Part shown: piece by piece, positions 1 through 7,738 of the stretch | Numbering within the stretch: position 1 is the first letter of the stretch | How the letters are laid out: each line of letters opens with the position of its first letter | DNA from: Microbacteriaceae bacterium VKM Ac-2855 | GTDB lineage: Bacteria > Actinomycetota > Actinomycetes > Actinomycetales > Microbacteriaceae | DNA: 64,000 nucleotides | Assembly (NCBI GenBank): GCA_013204985.1 | Contig: JABMLG010000006.1 | Coordinates: 1-64,000 of the forward strand | Reading direction: 5' to 3' | Made by a program: the position numbers and the translations under genes | The notes under the pieces: generated by a model | Told to the model about the DNA's origin: nothing | Databases searched by the model: none | Seen by the model: only the letters and a program-made list of their open reading frames with translations

Positions 1-5
1 CGTCA

Positions 6-14
6 TGTGGATAA
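6..14 (-). other. DnaA-box-like nonamer
   Basis: The plus strand reads TGTGGATAA, the reverse complement of TTATCCACA, a perfect match to the classical DnaA box. It lies at the left window edge just before the first gene. A second copy is at 983-991. A function in DnaA binding is inference only; no origin cluster is visible. Confidence 0.35.
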
Positions 15-41
15 CTCGTGCGCGCAGGATCGACGCTCCGG

Positions 42-53
42 TACGGTCTCCGC
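42..53 (+). promoter_or_regulatory. -10 element of a leaderless start
   Basis: TACGGT (42-47) is followed by 6 nt and then ATG at 54. No Shine-Dalgarno sequence is present, so transcription probably starts at or next to the A of the ATG. This spacing chose the start of the gene. Confidence 0.5.
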
Positions 54-656
54 ATGCGATGGGAAACACTGTTCGATGACCTCGAGAACCAGCTTCAGCA
101 CGAGATGACGGTGGATGATCTGGAGCTTCGAGCCGAGGAGGAGCGGCTGCGGATCGGTCGCCTCACGGTGCGTGATCGCATCCGGGCTCTGGCCGACACG
201 GGTGGCTCGGTGACGCTTGCACTCAACGATTCCCGCTGGCTCACACTGCGCCCGCACGCCTTCGGGAAGGACTGGCTCGCGGCCGACATCCTCCCCTCGG
301 AGGACCAGCGGCCGCGACCCGAGCTGGCGCAGTGCATCCTGCCGTTGGCGTCGATCGCGACGGTCGCCGTCCCGCGGGAAGAACTGCGCGCGAGCGTGCA
401 TCCTCAGGCCGAGACGCGCGGCGGTGGACGAGTCGCCGAACGGATCGGGCTGTCGTTCGTGTTGCGCGACCTGTGTCGTCGACGGACGCGCGTCGACGTG
501 TCGGTGGCCACGGGAACCTACGTCGGCACGATCGACCGGGTCGGGCGGGACCATCTCGACCTCGCGGTCCACGAAGCCGATTCACCGCGGCGGCAGAGTC
601 TCGTGCACCGATTCGTGGTGGTGCCGTTGGACGGGGTTGTGCTCGTACGTTTCTGA
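54..656 (+). CDS. conserved hypothetical protein, actinobacterial
   Basis: A 200-residue soluble protein with no signal peptide or membrane segment. The N-terminal third is acidic and probably helical (MRWETLFDDLENQ, then ELRAEEERLRIGRLTVRDRIR). The C-terminal third contains a small beta-rich stretch (VSVATGTYVGTIDRVGRDHLDLAV) that resembles an Sm/LSM-like or RimP-type strand pattern, but I cannot assign a family. The ATG at 54 was preferred over an upstream in-frame GTG at 18 because of the -10 element 6 nt before it. It converges on the HTH gene at 662 with only five bases between the stops. Function unknown. Confidence 0.7.
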   Translation: MRWETLFDDLENQLQHEMTVDDLELRAEEERLRIGRLTVRDRIRALADTGGSVTLALNDSRWLTLRPHAFGKDWLAADILPSEDQRPRPELAQCILPLASIATVAVPREELRASVHPQAETRGGGRVAERIGLSFVLRDLCRRRTRVDVSVATGTYVGTIDRVGRDHLDLAVHEADSPRRQSLVHRFVVVPLDGVVLVRF

Positions 657-661
657 CGTCG

Positions 662-940
662 TCACATCGTGCGACGGCCGCCGAAGATCTCGGGGAGCGG
701 TTCGTTGGACAGCGTCTCGAAGAGTTCCATGTGCTCGGTCATCGTCTGCCTGTCGTCGAGGTAGTCCTCGATCGCCTGCGGTTCGATCCGCCACCGGCCG
801 CGACTGTCGGTGCGGACGGCCGCGAGTGAGCCGCTCCGGATGAGCTCGAGCACCTGCGCGGCGGAGAGCGTCAGCAACTCCGCAGCGTCGGCGATGGTGA
901 GGTATCGCCCGACGCCGTCTGCGATCGGGTGCGCGGCCAT
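662..940 (-). CDS. small excisionase-type helix-turn-helix protein
   Basis: A 92-residue protein. The pattern YLTIADAAELLTLSAAQVLE followed by a basic wing-like SRGRWRIEPQAIEDYLDD is typical of MerR/excisionase-type HTH domains (HTH_17 family) that bind DNA. The acidic C-terminal tail is unassigned. The start is the ATG at 940; the open frame runs upstream to 1051 but that part looks non-coding. It is divergent from the SAF-domain gene at 1069, so it could act on the shared intergenic region, though this is inference. Mobile elements carry similar proteins, but no integrase or att site is visible here, and this actinobacterial form is normally chromosomal. Confidence 0.7.
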   Translation of the reverse strand: MAAHPIADGVGRYLTIADAAELLTLSAAQVLELIRSGSLAAVRTDSRGRWRIEPQAIEDYLDDRQTMTEHMELFETLSNEPLPEIFGGRRTM

Positions 941-982
941 GAACAAGAGTATGGGGCTTGCCGGCTTGGAAGGCATCCTCCC

Positions 983-991
983 TGTGGATAA
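983..991 (-). other. DnaA-box-like nonamer
   Basis: A second perfect TGTGGATAA (TTATCCACA on the minus strand), in the divergent region between the HTH gene and the SAF gene. It may be a DnaA-responsive promoter element or chance; unproven. Confidence 0.35.
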
Positions 992-1068
992 CTTCGGCGA
1001 GATTCGCTCGAGTCTCTCTATAGTGGGGCAGCCGTTCCACTCCGGCGGCATCAGCGAGCGGGAGAATC

Positions 1069-1839
1069 ATGAGCTACACCACGCCGACCGACCCTTCGCG
1101 GCAACGCGCGACTCCGCCGAGCCCGACGGCGACCACGGGTCGGTTGCCTCGGGCCCTTCGTCGCGCCATCGACCCGCGCCTGGTGATCGGGATCGTGATC
1201 GTCGTCGCCTCGATCCTCGGCACGATCGCCCTCGTCGCTGGCTCCGACCGTACGGTGGCGGTCTACTCCGTGCACGAGTCACTGGGCCGCGGCCAGAGCC
1301 TCACCGCGGACGCGCTCGTCGAGAGCGAGGTGGCTGTGGGTTCTCTGATCGACGGCTACGTGCGCGTCGGCTCGCTGCCGAGAGGCGGGCTGATCGTGAC
1401 GCGCTCGCTCGCCGCGGGGGAGCTGCTACCCGCCTCCGCGATCGAACCCGAGTCTTCTCTCCGGGAGGCGGCTCTGGTGCTGCCGATCACCGGGCCGGTG
1501 GCCGACGGGATCGTTCCCGGCGCGGCGGTGCAGATCTGGGCCCTTCCGCGTTCCGTTGGCGGTGGTGAGACCGCCTCGATGCTCGCGGACGGTGCCGAGG
1601 TGCGCCGCATCCGCGAGTCGGAGGGCTTCATGAGCTCGGGCGCAGACGTCGCTGTCGAATTGCTCGTGTCGCGGGAAGCTGTGCCGGCCTTGCTGAAGGC
1701 GCAGGGAGCGGGTGCGTCCTTCGCGCTGGTGTCGCTCGACGATACCTTCGCGTTGCGTGGATCGGATGCGGCGACGAGCGCCTCCGCGAGCCCCACGTCG
1801 ACACCGGCGGGTGGGTCGACACCGGAGCCGACGCCGTGA
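1069..1839 (+). CDS. SAF-domain membrane protein (CpaB/RcpC-like)
   Basis: A 256-residue single-pass membrane protein: a basic Pro-rich cytoplasmic N-terminus, one transmembrane helix at about 38-58 (LVIGIVIVVASILGTIALVA), then an outside SAF domain (about 65-130, with GQSLTADALVESEV and the later RSLAAGELLPASAI) and a Ser/Thr/Pro tail. SAF domains occur in CpaB/RcpC Flp-pilus proteins and are proposed to bind glycan or act as a periplasmic chaperone. GGGAG precedes the ATG. It overlaps the CpaE-like ATPase gene by four bases, so the two are translationally coupled. No other pilus genes (tadA, tadB, flp, tadE) lie nearby, so a pilus role is only a guess. Confidence 0.75.
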   Translation: MSYTTPTDPSRQRATPPSPTATTGRLPRALRRAIDPRLVIGIVIVVASILGTIALVAGSDRTVAVYSVHESLGRGQSLTADALVESEVAVGSLIDGYVRVGSLPRGGLIVTRSLAAGELLPASAIEPESSLREAALVLPITGPVADGIVPGAAVQIWALPRSVGGGETASMLADGAEVRRIRESEGFMSSGADVAVELLVSREAVPALLKAQGAGASFALVSLDDTFALRGSDAATSASASPTSTPAGGSTPEPTP

Positions 1840-3065
1840 TCGCGATCGCGCTCGCCGTGCCCGGCGCATCCGGTGACCGCCTCGCTCTCGATGCCTACGA
1901 CGCCGGACACGAACTCGTCGCCCGCGCGGACTCACACGAACGCTTGCTCCAGGTCGTCCGCGATGTCGAGATGGATGCGGTGATCGTCTCCGCGGTGTTT
2001 CTCGACCGCGCTGTGCTTTCAGCTGCGGATGCGCGGGGTGTTCGCCTCGTCGCGGTCTTCGCCGACGAGGCCGGGCGACGGCACGCGGCTACGGTGGGTG
2101 TGCTCGATGCGGTGGCGGTGGAGACTCCGTGGACGCAACTGGAGCGCTTGGCGGTGTCGCCGATGCCGGCGCGGGAAGCGGAGCCCCGGGCCCGGGGCCG
2201 GATCACGGCGGTGTGGGGTCCGGCCGGTGCGCCCGGGCGCAGTACTGTCGCGATGGCCGTGGCGGCGGAGCTCGCGGCCCGGGGCCGCTCGGTCGCGCTT
2301 CTCGACGCCGACACCTACGGCGGATCGATCGCGCCGGCGCTGGGCCTGTTGGATGAGGCGCCGGGTTTCGCTGCGGCGTGTCGGTTGGCGAGCATCGACG
2401 GCTTGACCCTCGACGAACTCGACCGGGTCGCGCAACTCTCCGGATCGATCCGCGTGCTGACGGGTATCTCTCGGGGGCGGCGATGGCCGGAACTCACAGC
2501 CGAGCGTGTCGCTCGGGTCATCGAGTTCTGCACCGGGTGGGTGCAGGAAGTGGTGATCGATGTCGGTTTCAATCTCGAGACCGACGAGGAGATCATGACG
2601 GATCTGTTCGCGCCACGCCGCAACGCCGCCACGTTGACCGCGCTGCAGAAGGCCGACCGCATTCTGGCCGTCGCCGCGGCCGAGCCCGTCGGTCTTACCA
2701 GGTATTTGAGGGCTCACGAGGATCTCCTCGAGACGGTGAACGATGTGCCGATCTCGGTCGTGCTCAATCGCGTCCGGGGGAGTGCGGTGGGGATGGGCGC
2801 GGCGACGCAGGCCGCGTCGGCCCTGATCCGGTTCGGCGGCATCGAGCCGGCGGCTACACTTCCGCACGACATCGCTGCGGTCGATGCGGCGGTGCTGGCG
2901 GGGTGCTGGGTTCGCGACATCGCGCCGCGGTCGGCTTTCGCCAGGGCCGCGGCGAGTCTGGTCACGGCGGTACTCGTGCCGGAGGAAACGGCGGCTCCGC
3001 TGCCACCGCCGCGACGGCGGCGCCGGGCGGCGCGACGGCGTCTGTGGACCCGCGCGCCGATGTAG
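1836..3065 (+). CDS. CpaE/TadZ-like MinD-family ATPase
   Basis: A 409-residue protein. Residues 1-115 resemble a receiver-like atypical domain as in CpaE/TadZ. The P-loop region at about 128-138 reads WGPAGAPGRSTVAM; the usual lysine of the P-loop is an arginine here, which may lower or alter ATPase activity. LLDADTYGG (about 160) is the switch I-like deviant Walker motif, and the later EVVIDVGFNLE fits Walker B. The C-terminus is very basic ([12 protein letters not shown]), possibly for DNA or membrane contact. Translation starts at a GTG interlocked with the SAF gene stop (GTGA). CpaE proteins place pilus assembly sites; in this isolated context the partner is unknown. Confidence 0.75.
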   Translation: MIAIALAVPGASGDRLALDAYDAGHELVARADSHERLLQVVRDVEMDAVIVSAVFLDRAVLSAADARGVRLVAVFADEAGRRHAATVGVLDAVAVETPWTQLERLAVSPMPAREAEPRARGRITAVWGPAGAPGRSTVAMAVAAELAARGRSVALLDADTYGGSIAPALGLLDEAPGFAAACRLASIDGLTLDELDRVAQLSGSIRVLTGISRGRRWPELTAERVARVIEFCTGWVQEVVIDVGFNLETDEEIMTDLFAPRRNAATLTALQKADRILAVAAAEPVGLTRYLRAHEDLLETVNDVPISVVLNRVRGSAVGMGAATQAASALIRFGGIEPAATLPHDIAAVDAAVLAGCWVRDIAPRSAFARAAASLVTAVLVPEETAAPLPPPRRRRRAARRRLWTRAPM

Positions 3066-3575
3066 GTGTTTCGCTCCGGGAGGTCGGTCGCTGTGCGAGG
3101 GCTCGGCTTCGGCGTTGAAGCGGGCTGGGGCTCTGTGGGTCGTGAACGGAGATGATTCCGGTCCGACTCGGACCAGGAGTCCCGATGATCTCCAACGCGA
3201 CTTCGTGCCCCGGCAACGCGAAGGCGCAGTCAGGTACGTCGTCGAGGACGGCTGGAAAGTCGCCCCAGCAGCATCGCCCTTCTCGATGTTGCGGCCGACC
3301 GCGAGGCGGTGGTCGCAACGGCCTGCCGAAACGGGTCGACCGGGATGCAGGACCGGGCCTCGTGTCAGGCTCGCTCCCCGGCGACGCCACGGAATGGTTG
3401 TGACCATCCTCTGCCGCTTCGAGCGCGACAACGCTGGCCCCACGCCGGACAAGGGAAGCGCCCACCGGTGATAGGAGAAGCACCGCTGCTCGGCGAATCG
3501 GCACTAGAACATAAATACGAAGAAAGCACCACACTGCATGTTGCAGAAATCGAAGATGTGACCTAAACTGGGGTC
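3066..3575. other. 510-bp region without a supported gene
   Basis: Frames on both strands are open but show no clear family, no convincing start and mixed codon usage. The minus frame near 3280-3130 contains a protein-like run (DFPAVLDDVPDCAFALPG), and a plus frame also looks partly coding, so this could be a decayed gene. The last 100 bases before the HNH gene are clearly AT-richer than the surroundings. Confidence 0.4.
3564..3575 (+). promoter_or_regulatory. -10 element of a leaderless start (HNH gene 1)
   Basis: TAAACT (3564-3569), then GGGGTC, then ATG at 3576. The same layout (TAACGT, GGGGGT, ATG) precedes the paralogue at 54677. Confidence 0.5.
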
Positions 3576-5159
3576 ATGGACACATCGACACTCAGCAGCC
3601 GGATCGCCGCCTTCGCGGCAGCCGTCCGTGCCGGTGTCGAGAGCGTCGATTGGGCGCGGCTGACCGAAACGCAGCTGATCGAGGCGTGTGTTGCGCTCGG
3701 AGAGCTGGAGCGGGCCGCGGCGGGCGGTGCGGTGGCTGTTGCGGGAGTCATCGAAGCAGCCTCGGGGCGGGAGCGCGGGATGGACGCGCTGGCGAGCACG
3801 CACGGGCAGCGCACCGGCAAAGCACTGCTCGCGATGCTCACCGGCTGCTCGGAAGCGACTGCGGGGCGGCGGATCCGGCTCGCGCAGGGCGTGTTCGCCG
3901 GTGTCGGGATGCTGGGCCAAGACATACCCGCCGTGTTCCCTGCTGTCGGGCAGGCGGTGCGTGAGGGGCGACTGCATCCGGATGCGGCCGAAGCCCTCGT
4001 CAGCACCCTGGGGCCGTCGGTTGCGCGCATCCACCCCGATGAACTCGCCGTCGCCGAAGCGTCCATCCTCGCCGCGGCGACCGACCCCGACGGGGAAGCA
4101 GCGACCTCCGGTGGTTTGACCGTGATCGGGATCGCCGCAGACCTGGTCAAGATCCAGGCCCTCGCGTGGAAGGCACGACTGGACCCCGACGGGCTCGAAC
4201 CCACCGAGGAGGAGGCGTTCGAGAAACGCAACGGCATCTGGCGCCGCGGGAAGAACGGACTCGAAACGCTCGTGCTCACGTTGACCACGGAACAGGCCGC
4301 GGCGGTGAAAGCGTCGCTCTCGCCGCACACCAGCCCCCGCAAGCCGCGGTTCACGGATGCGGACTGCGACGCCGCCGAGAACGGTGAGGTGGATGACGCC
4401 GCGATCTTCACAGACACGCGCACGAGCGGGCAGAAGACCGCGGACGCCGCGGTGTCGTTGATCGTCGCCGGCGGCGCCTCCGAATCCCCCGTCGGAGCGA
4501 CCCCGCAGATCACCGCCTACATCCACGCCGACGACCTCACCGACGAGAACGCGACCGGGCCCGCCTACCTCGACCACGTCGAGGAGCCCGTACCCGCAGC
4601 GACCGTGCGACGGCTGCGCTGCTTCGGCGAGATACGCATCGCGATCACCGGCAGCCACGCGCAGACCGACGCGCTCGGACAACCCGCCCGCGACTTCACC
4701 ATGAAACAGAAACGCCTCCTCGCCGCCCGCGACGGCGGCTGCGCCTGGACCGGCTGCACCGCACCACCCGCCTGGACCGAAGCCCACCACGTCACCTGGT
4801 GGAGCCGAGGCGGTCAGACATCCGTCGACAACGGAATTCTGCTCTGCAGCTTCCACCACCACGTCATCCACGGAAAAGCCGGCTGGCGCATCCACATGCT
4901 GCCCACCCTCGACGGGCCAAGACCCCACCTGATCGCACCGCTCCACATCGACCCCCGACAGACACCCCGGCGCATGGGCAACCAGCGCGCCACCATCGCC
5001 GGTATCACCCGACACAGACCACCCGGATCAGAACCGGACTCGCCACCGCCGGTATCCGAAACGAGATCGAACATCCCGACTCCCACCTCCGAGTCGAATC
5101 CAACGCTGTGGGGGCAGGCCTCCCGGCGCCGCGAAACCGACCCACCGCCCAACGCCTAG
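3576..5159 (+). CDS. DUF222-HNH endonuclease family protein (13E12 repeat type), copy 1
   Basis: A 527-residue protein. Residues 1 to about 370 form the helical DUF222 domain found in actinobacterial 13E12-repeat proteins. A C-terminal HNH nuclease domain follows (about 385-430): CAWTGCTAPP supplies two structural Cys, WTEAHHVTWWSRGG the first catalytic His pair, VDNGILLC the Asn, and FHHHVIHG the last His residues. After that comes a Pro-rich, probably disordered tail. The family occurs in many copies in actinobacterial genomes; biological role unproven, with mobile homing-type nuclease behaviour suspected. A paralogue at 54677 is the same over most of its length, apart from the tail. The -10 element of the next gene overlaps its stop codon. 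Confidence 0.85.
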   Translation: MDTSTLSSRIAAFAAAVRAGVESVDWARLTETQLIEACVALGELERAAAGGAVAVAGVIEAASGRERGMDALASTHGQRTGKALLAMLTGCSEATAGRRIRLAQGVFAGVGMLGQDIPAVFPAVGQAVREGRLHPDAAEALVSTLGPSVARIHPDELAVAEASILAAATDPDGEAATSGGLTVIGIAADLVKIQALAWKARLDPDGLEPTEEEAFEKRNGIWRRGKNGLETLVLTLTTEQAAAVKASLSPHTSPRKPRFTDADCDAAENGEVDDAAIFTDTRTSGQKTADAAVSLIVAGGASESPVGATPQITAYIHADDLTDENATGPAYLDHVEEPVPAATVRRLRCFGEIRIAITGSHAQTDALGQPARDFTMKQKRLLAARDGGCAWTGCTAPPAWTEAHHVTWWSRGGQTSVDNGILLCSFHHHVIHGKAGWRIHMLPTLDGPRPHLIAPLHIDPRQTPRRMGNQRATIAGITRHRPPGSEPDSPPPVSETRSNIPTPTSESNPTLWGQASRRRETDPPPNA

Positions 5160-5168
5160 GCTTGGACC
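5157..5168 (+). promoter_or_regulatory. -10 element of a leaderless start (histidine kinase)
   Basis: TAGGCT (5157-5162), whose first three bases are the stop codon of the HNH gene, then 6 nt, then GTG at 5169. The kinase can therefore be transcribed independently of the HNH gene. Confidence 0.45.
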
Positions 5169-6662
5169 GTGTCAACGCTCAGTGATCTCGTCATCGCCCA
5201 CGGCCGGTCCACGGAGGCCGACATCGAGTGGCTGCACCTCCTCGTGGGCGACTGGCAGCTGATCGCCGATCTCGCCTTCGCCGACATCGTGCTCTGGGTG
5301 CCGACCCCCGACGACAGCTTCGTTGCGGTCGCGCACGCGCGCCCCTCCAGCTCGGCGACGCTCTTCTACCGCGACTTCGTGGGCCAGCGCATCAAAGCCG
5401 AGTGGCGCAAGCAGGTCATGGAGGCGTTCGAAAGCGCCCAAATCGTCGACTCCAACGCACCCGACTGGTTCGAGGAGACGCCGACCCGCGTCCGCGCCGT
5501 GCCCGTCATCCGCCGCCTCGGCGCGAGCACGCCGGCAACGACGGATGCGCCGATCGCCGTGATCACCCGGCACACCAACCTCAGCGAGACGCGGACGCCC
5601 AGCCGCCAGGAACTGACGTTCAACGACTGCGCCAACGACCTCTTCGCGATGATCGCCTCCGGCGACTTCCCCGACCTCGGCGCGCCGACCGGACCGCGAC
5701 GCGGCGCGCCCCGCGCCTCCGACGGCCTGATCCGACTCGACGTCGAAGGCATCACGACGTTCGCGAGCCCCAACGCACTGAGTGCGTTCAACCGGATGGG
5801 CTTCGCAGAGGAGCTCGAGGGCGAGTCGCTGGCCGAGGTCACCACCGGCCTGCTCACCGGCAAGATCGTCATCGACGAATCGCTCCCGCTGGTCGTCACC
5901 GGTCGCGCCCCGTGGCGCACCGACATCGAGGCGAAGGGGGTGACGGTATCGCTGCGCGCGATCCCCATCCGCAACCACGGCGAACGGATCGGCGCGATGG
6001 TGCTCTGCCGCGACGTGACGGAGCTGCGCCACCAGGAGCGCGAGCTCATCACCAAGGACGCGACCATCCGCGAGATCCACCACCGGGTGAAGAACAACCT
6101 GCAAACCGTGGCATCGCTGCTGCGCATCCAGGCGCGTCGAACCCACTCCGACGACGCGAAGGAGGCGCTGACGCAGGCCATGCGCCGTGTCGCGGCCATC
6201 GCGGTCGTTCACGACACCCTCTCCGAGGGCCTCAACCAGAACGTGGACTTCGACGCGGTCTTCGATCGTGTGCTGCTCCTCATCGCCGAGGTCGCCTCCA
6301 CCCACAACACGACCGTGCACCCGAAACTCAGCGGCAGCTTCGGCGTGCTGCCGAGCGAATACGCGACACCGCTCGCGCTCGCGCTCACCGAGCTGGTCAC
6401 CAACGCCGTCGAGCACGGCCTCGCCGGACGCGAGGGTGTGGTCGAGATCATCGCCGACCGCGACGAGGAGCGACTCAGTGCGAAGGTGCGCGACAACGGT
6501 GTCGGCCTGCCGGAGGGCAAGGTCGGCTCGGGCCTGGGCACGCAGATCGTGCGCACCCTCATCCAGGGCGAGCTCGGCGGCACCATCGACTGGCACACGC
6601 TCGTGGGCCGCGGAACCGAGGTCACCATCGAGGTACCGTTCCGGTGGCTGTCGAAGTCGTAG
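5169..6662 (+). CDS. pdtaS: PdtaS-type cytosolic sensor histidine kinase
   Basis: A 497-residue protein with no membrane segments. The order is an N-terminal GAF-like sensor (about 1-150, starting MSTLSDLVIAHG), a PAS-like domain (about 185-290), a HisKA_2 H-box (IREIHHRVKNNLQTV, His around 304), then a HATPase domain with an N-box (ALTELVTNAVEHG) and G-boxes (VRDNGVGLPEG, GSGLGTQIV). This matches mycobacterial PdtaS, which phosphorylates the RNA-binding antiterminator-type regulator PdtaR. No pdtaR is within the window, so the pair must be split if it exists. The terminator at 6680-6715 follows directly. Confidence 0.88.
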   Translation: MSTLSDLVIAHGRSTEADIEWLHLLVGDWQLIADLAFADIVLWVPTPDDSFVAVAHARPSSSATLFYRDFVGQRIKAEWRKQVMEAFESAQIVDSNAPDWFEETPTRVRAVPVIRRLGASTPATTDAPIAVITRHTNLSETRTPSRQELTFNDCANDLFAMIASGDFPDLGAPTGPRRGAPRASDGLIRLDVEGITTFASPNALSAFNRMGFAEELEGESLAEVTTGLLTGKIVIDESLPLVVTGRAPWRTDIEAKGVTVSLRAIPIRNHGERIGAMVLCRDVTELRHQERELITKDATIREIHHRVKNNLQTVASLLRIQARRTHSDDAKEALTQAMRRVAAIAVVHDTLSEGLNQNVDFDAVFDRVLLLIAEVASTHNTTVHPKLSGSFGVLPSEYATPLALALTELVTNAVEHGLAGREGVVEIIADRDEERLSAKVRDNGVGLPEGKVGSGLGTQIVRTLIQGELGGTIDWHTLVGRGTEVTIEVPFRWLSKS

Positions 6663-6679
6663 CGCTCCCGACAACGACA

Positions 6680-6715
6680 AGAGCCCCGCGCCACCGGATG
6701 GTGGAGCGGGGCTCT
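6680..6715. terminator. bidirectional hairpin terminator
   Basis: AGAGCCCCGC (6680-6689) pairs with GCGGGGCTCT (6706-6715), extended inwards by CCACC and GGTGG. It lies between the stops of the convergent histidine kinase and whiB1 genes, so it probably ends both transcripts. Confidence 0.75.
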
Positions 6716-6729
6716 CGACGTCGAGCGGG

Positions 6730-6978
6730 CTAGGAAGCCCGGCGGGCGCGTGCTGCGCGGCGCTTCAGCGCACGACGCTCGTCCTCGCTGAGGCCACCCC
6801 AGACGCCCGAGTCCTGACCGGTCTCGAGGGCGTACTGCAGGCACACCTCGGTGACGGTGCAGCGAGCGCACACCGCCTTCGCCTTCTCGATCTGGTCGAC
6901 GGCCGGTCCGGTGTTGCCGACCGGGAAGAACAGCTCGGGGTCGGCAGTGAGGCAAGCGGCCTTGTCGCGCCAGTCCAT
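6730..6978 (-). CDS. whiB1: WhiB1-family iron-sulphur transcriptional regulator
   Basis: An 82-residue protein. The four cluster-binding cysteines are at 9, 37, 40 and 46 (C-x27-C-x2-C-x5-C), the same numbering as mycobacterial WhiB1. The G[VI]WGG turn (GVWGGLSEDER) and the basic C-terminus (RALKRRAARARRAS) are present. WhiB1/WblE binds a nitric-oxide-sensitive [4Fe-4S] cluster, interacts with the main sigma factor and is essential in mycobacteria. GAAGGAGACC precedes the ATG, giving a strong ribosome binding site. The gene is monocistronic with a long upstream region. Confidence 0.95.
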   Translation of the reverse strand: MDWRDKAACLTADPELFFPVGNTGPAVDQIEKAKAVCARCTVTEVCLQYALETGQDSGVWGGLSEDERRALKRRAARARRAS

Positions 6979-7303
6979 GCAGGGTCTCCTTCAGTGTTTC
7001 CGCCCGTTGTGCACAGGCGCGCGCGGTCAGGCCGCGCGGATTTCGGGGTGAGATGATCGAGTCGAATACAGGACACATCCGTGACGGAGCCCTCACGCCT
7101 CATTCCAGGCACGCCTCGACACCCTACGGACATGCGCAGGGTGGGTCTAGAGGGTGGACGAGAAGTGACGTTCGGTTCTTCCGCGTCTGGAACAATTGGT
7201 GTCCTCGTATGCGGCGACCCACGACCCTGTAGGCGCTGAAACGAACTCAAATATGCTCGCATAGCTGGGCCTTCGAATCAATAGTTGTGAATGGGATATC
7301 ACT
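6979..7303. other. divergent intergenic region, whiB1 and membrane protein
   Basis: 325 bases without a gene. It contains the CGTGA-N8-TCACG palindrome at 7080-7097, and an AT-richer half near 7170-7300 with the small palindrome TATGCTCGCATA at 7252-7263 that could be part of the promoter for the gene at 7304. I see no RNA gene or riboswitch. Confidence 0.5.
7080..7097. promoter_or_regulatory. inverted repeat upstream of whiB1
   Basis: CGTGA-N8-TCACG lies about 100 bp upstream of whiB1. It resembles a Crp/GlxR half-site pair, but the spacer is 8 rather than the usual 6. Mycobacterial whiB1 is controlled by Crp-family proteins; applying that here is inference. Confidence 0.3.
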
Positions 7304-7732
7304 GTGACTAACGGCCAAACGTCGAGGATCGATCGAGGTCGGCCCGGTGCGCTCCGAGGATTGGTCGCAGTGTTGGCCGTTGAAACGATCGCGCTGGCCG
7401 CCGTCTCCGGCTGGCTCGTCTTCGAACTCTTCACCACCGAACCCGACACTCTCGCGGGCGGCATCGCGATCGTCGTGCTGAGCATCCTCGCGACGCTCTG
7501 GCTCGCCGCGACGACGCGCGGAGCATTCCGGATGCGGACATGGGCGCGCGGATCGGCGCTGACCGCTCAGGTCCTCCAGATCGCGGTGGCGATCGGCTGC
7601 TTCCAAGGGCAATTCGCCGCTCCCGACGTCGGCTGGGCTCTTCTGCTGCCGGCGCTGCTGGCGATCGCGCTCATCTTCACGCCCTCCGTGGTCGAGGTGA
7701 CCAAGCGCGATCCCGACTCCTACGCTCCCTGA
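7304..7732 (+). CDS. four-helix membrane protein, function unknown
   Basis: A 142-residue integral membrane protein. Four hydrophobic helices are visible at about 19-42, 51-70, 80-97 and 108-126. The short charged C-terminus (EVTKRDPDSYAP) is probably cytoplasmic. No catalytic motif or known family is recognisable; such proteins are common in Microbacteriaceae as hypothetical membrane proteins. The start is a GTG; no upstream in-frame start or strong ribosome binding site is visible. Its stop converges on the peroxiredoxin gene six bases away. Confidence 0.75.
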   Translation: MTNGQTSRIDRGRPGALRGLVAVLAVETIALAAVSGWLVFELFTTEPDTLAGGIAIVVLSILATLWLAATTRGAFRMRTWARGSALTAQVLQIAVAIGCFQGQFAAPDVGWALLLPALLAIALIFTPSVVEVTKRDPDSYAP

Positions 7733-7738
7733 GGGGCG

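Noticed and set aside
662-940. Excisionase of a mobile element
   Set aside because: The HTH type is shared with ordinary regulators and there is no integrase, att site or tRNA border.
6-991. Replication origin
   Set aside because: Two isolated DnaA-like boxes are too few, and dnaA, dnaN and an AT-rich unwinding region are absent.
5172-6680. 502-codon minus-strand frame opposite the PdtaS-like kinase
   Set aside because: It is the antisense shadow of a gene with clear kinase motifs, has no ribosome binding site, and includes the terminator hairpin.
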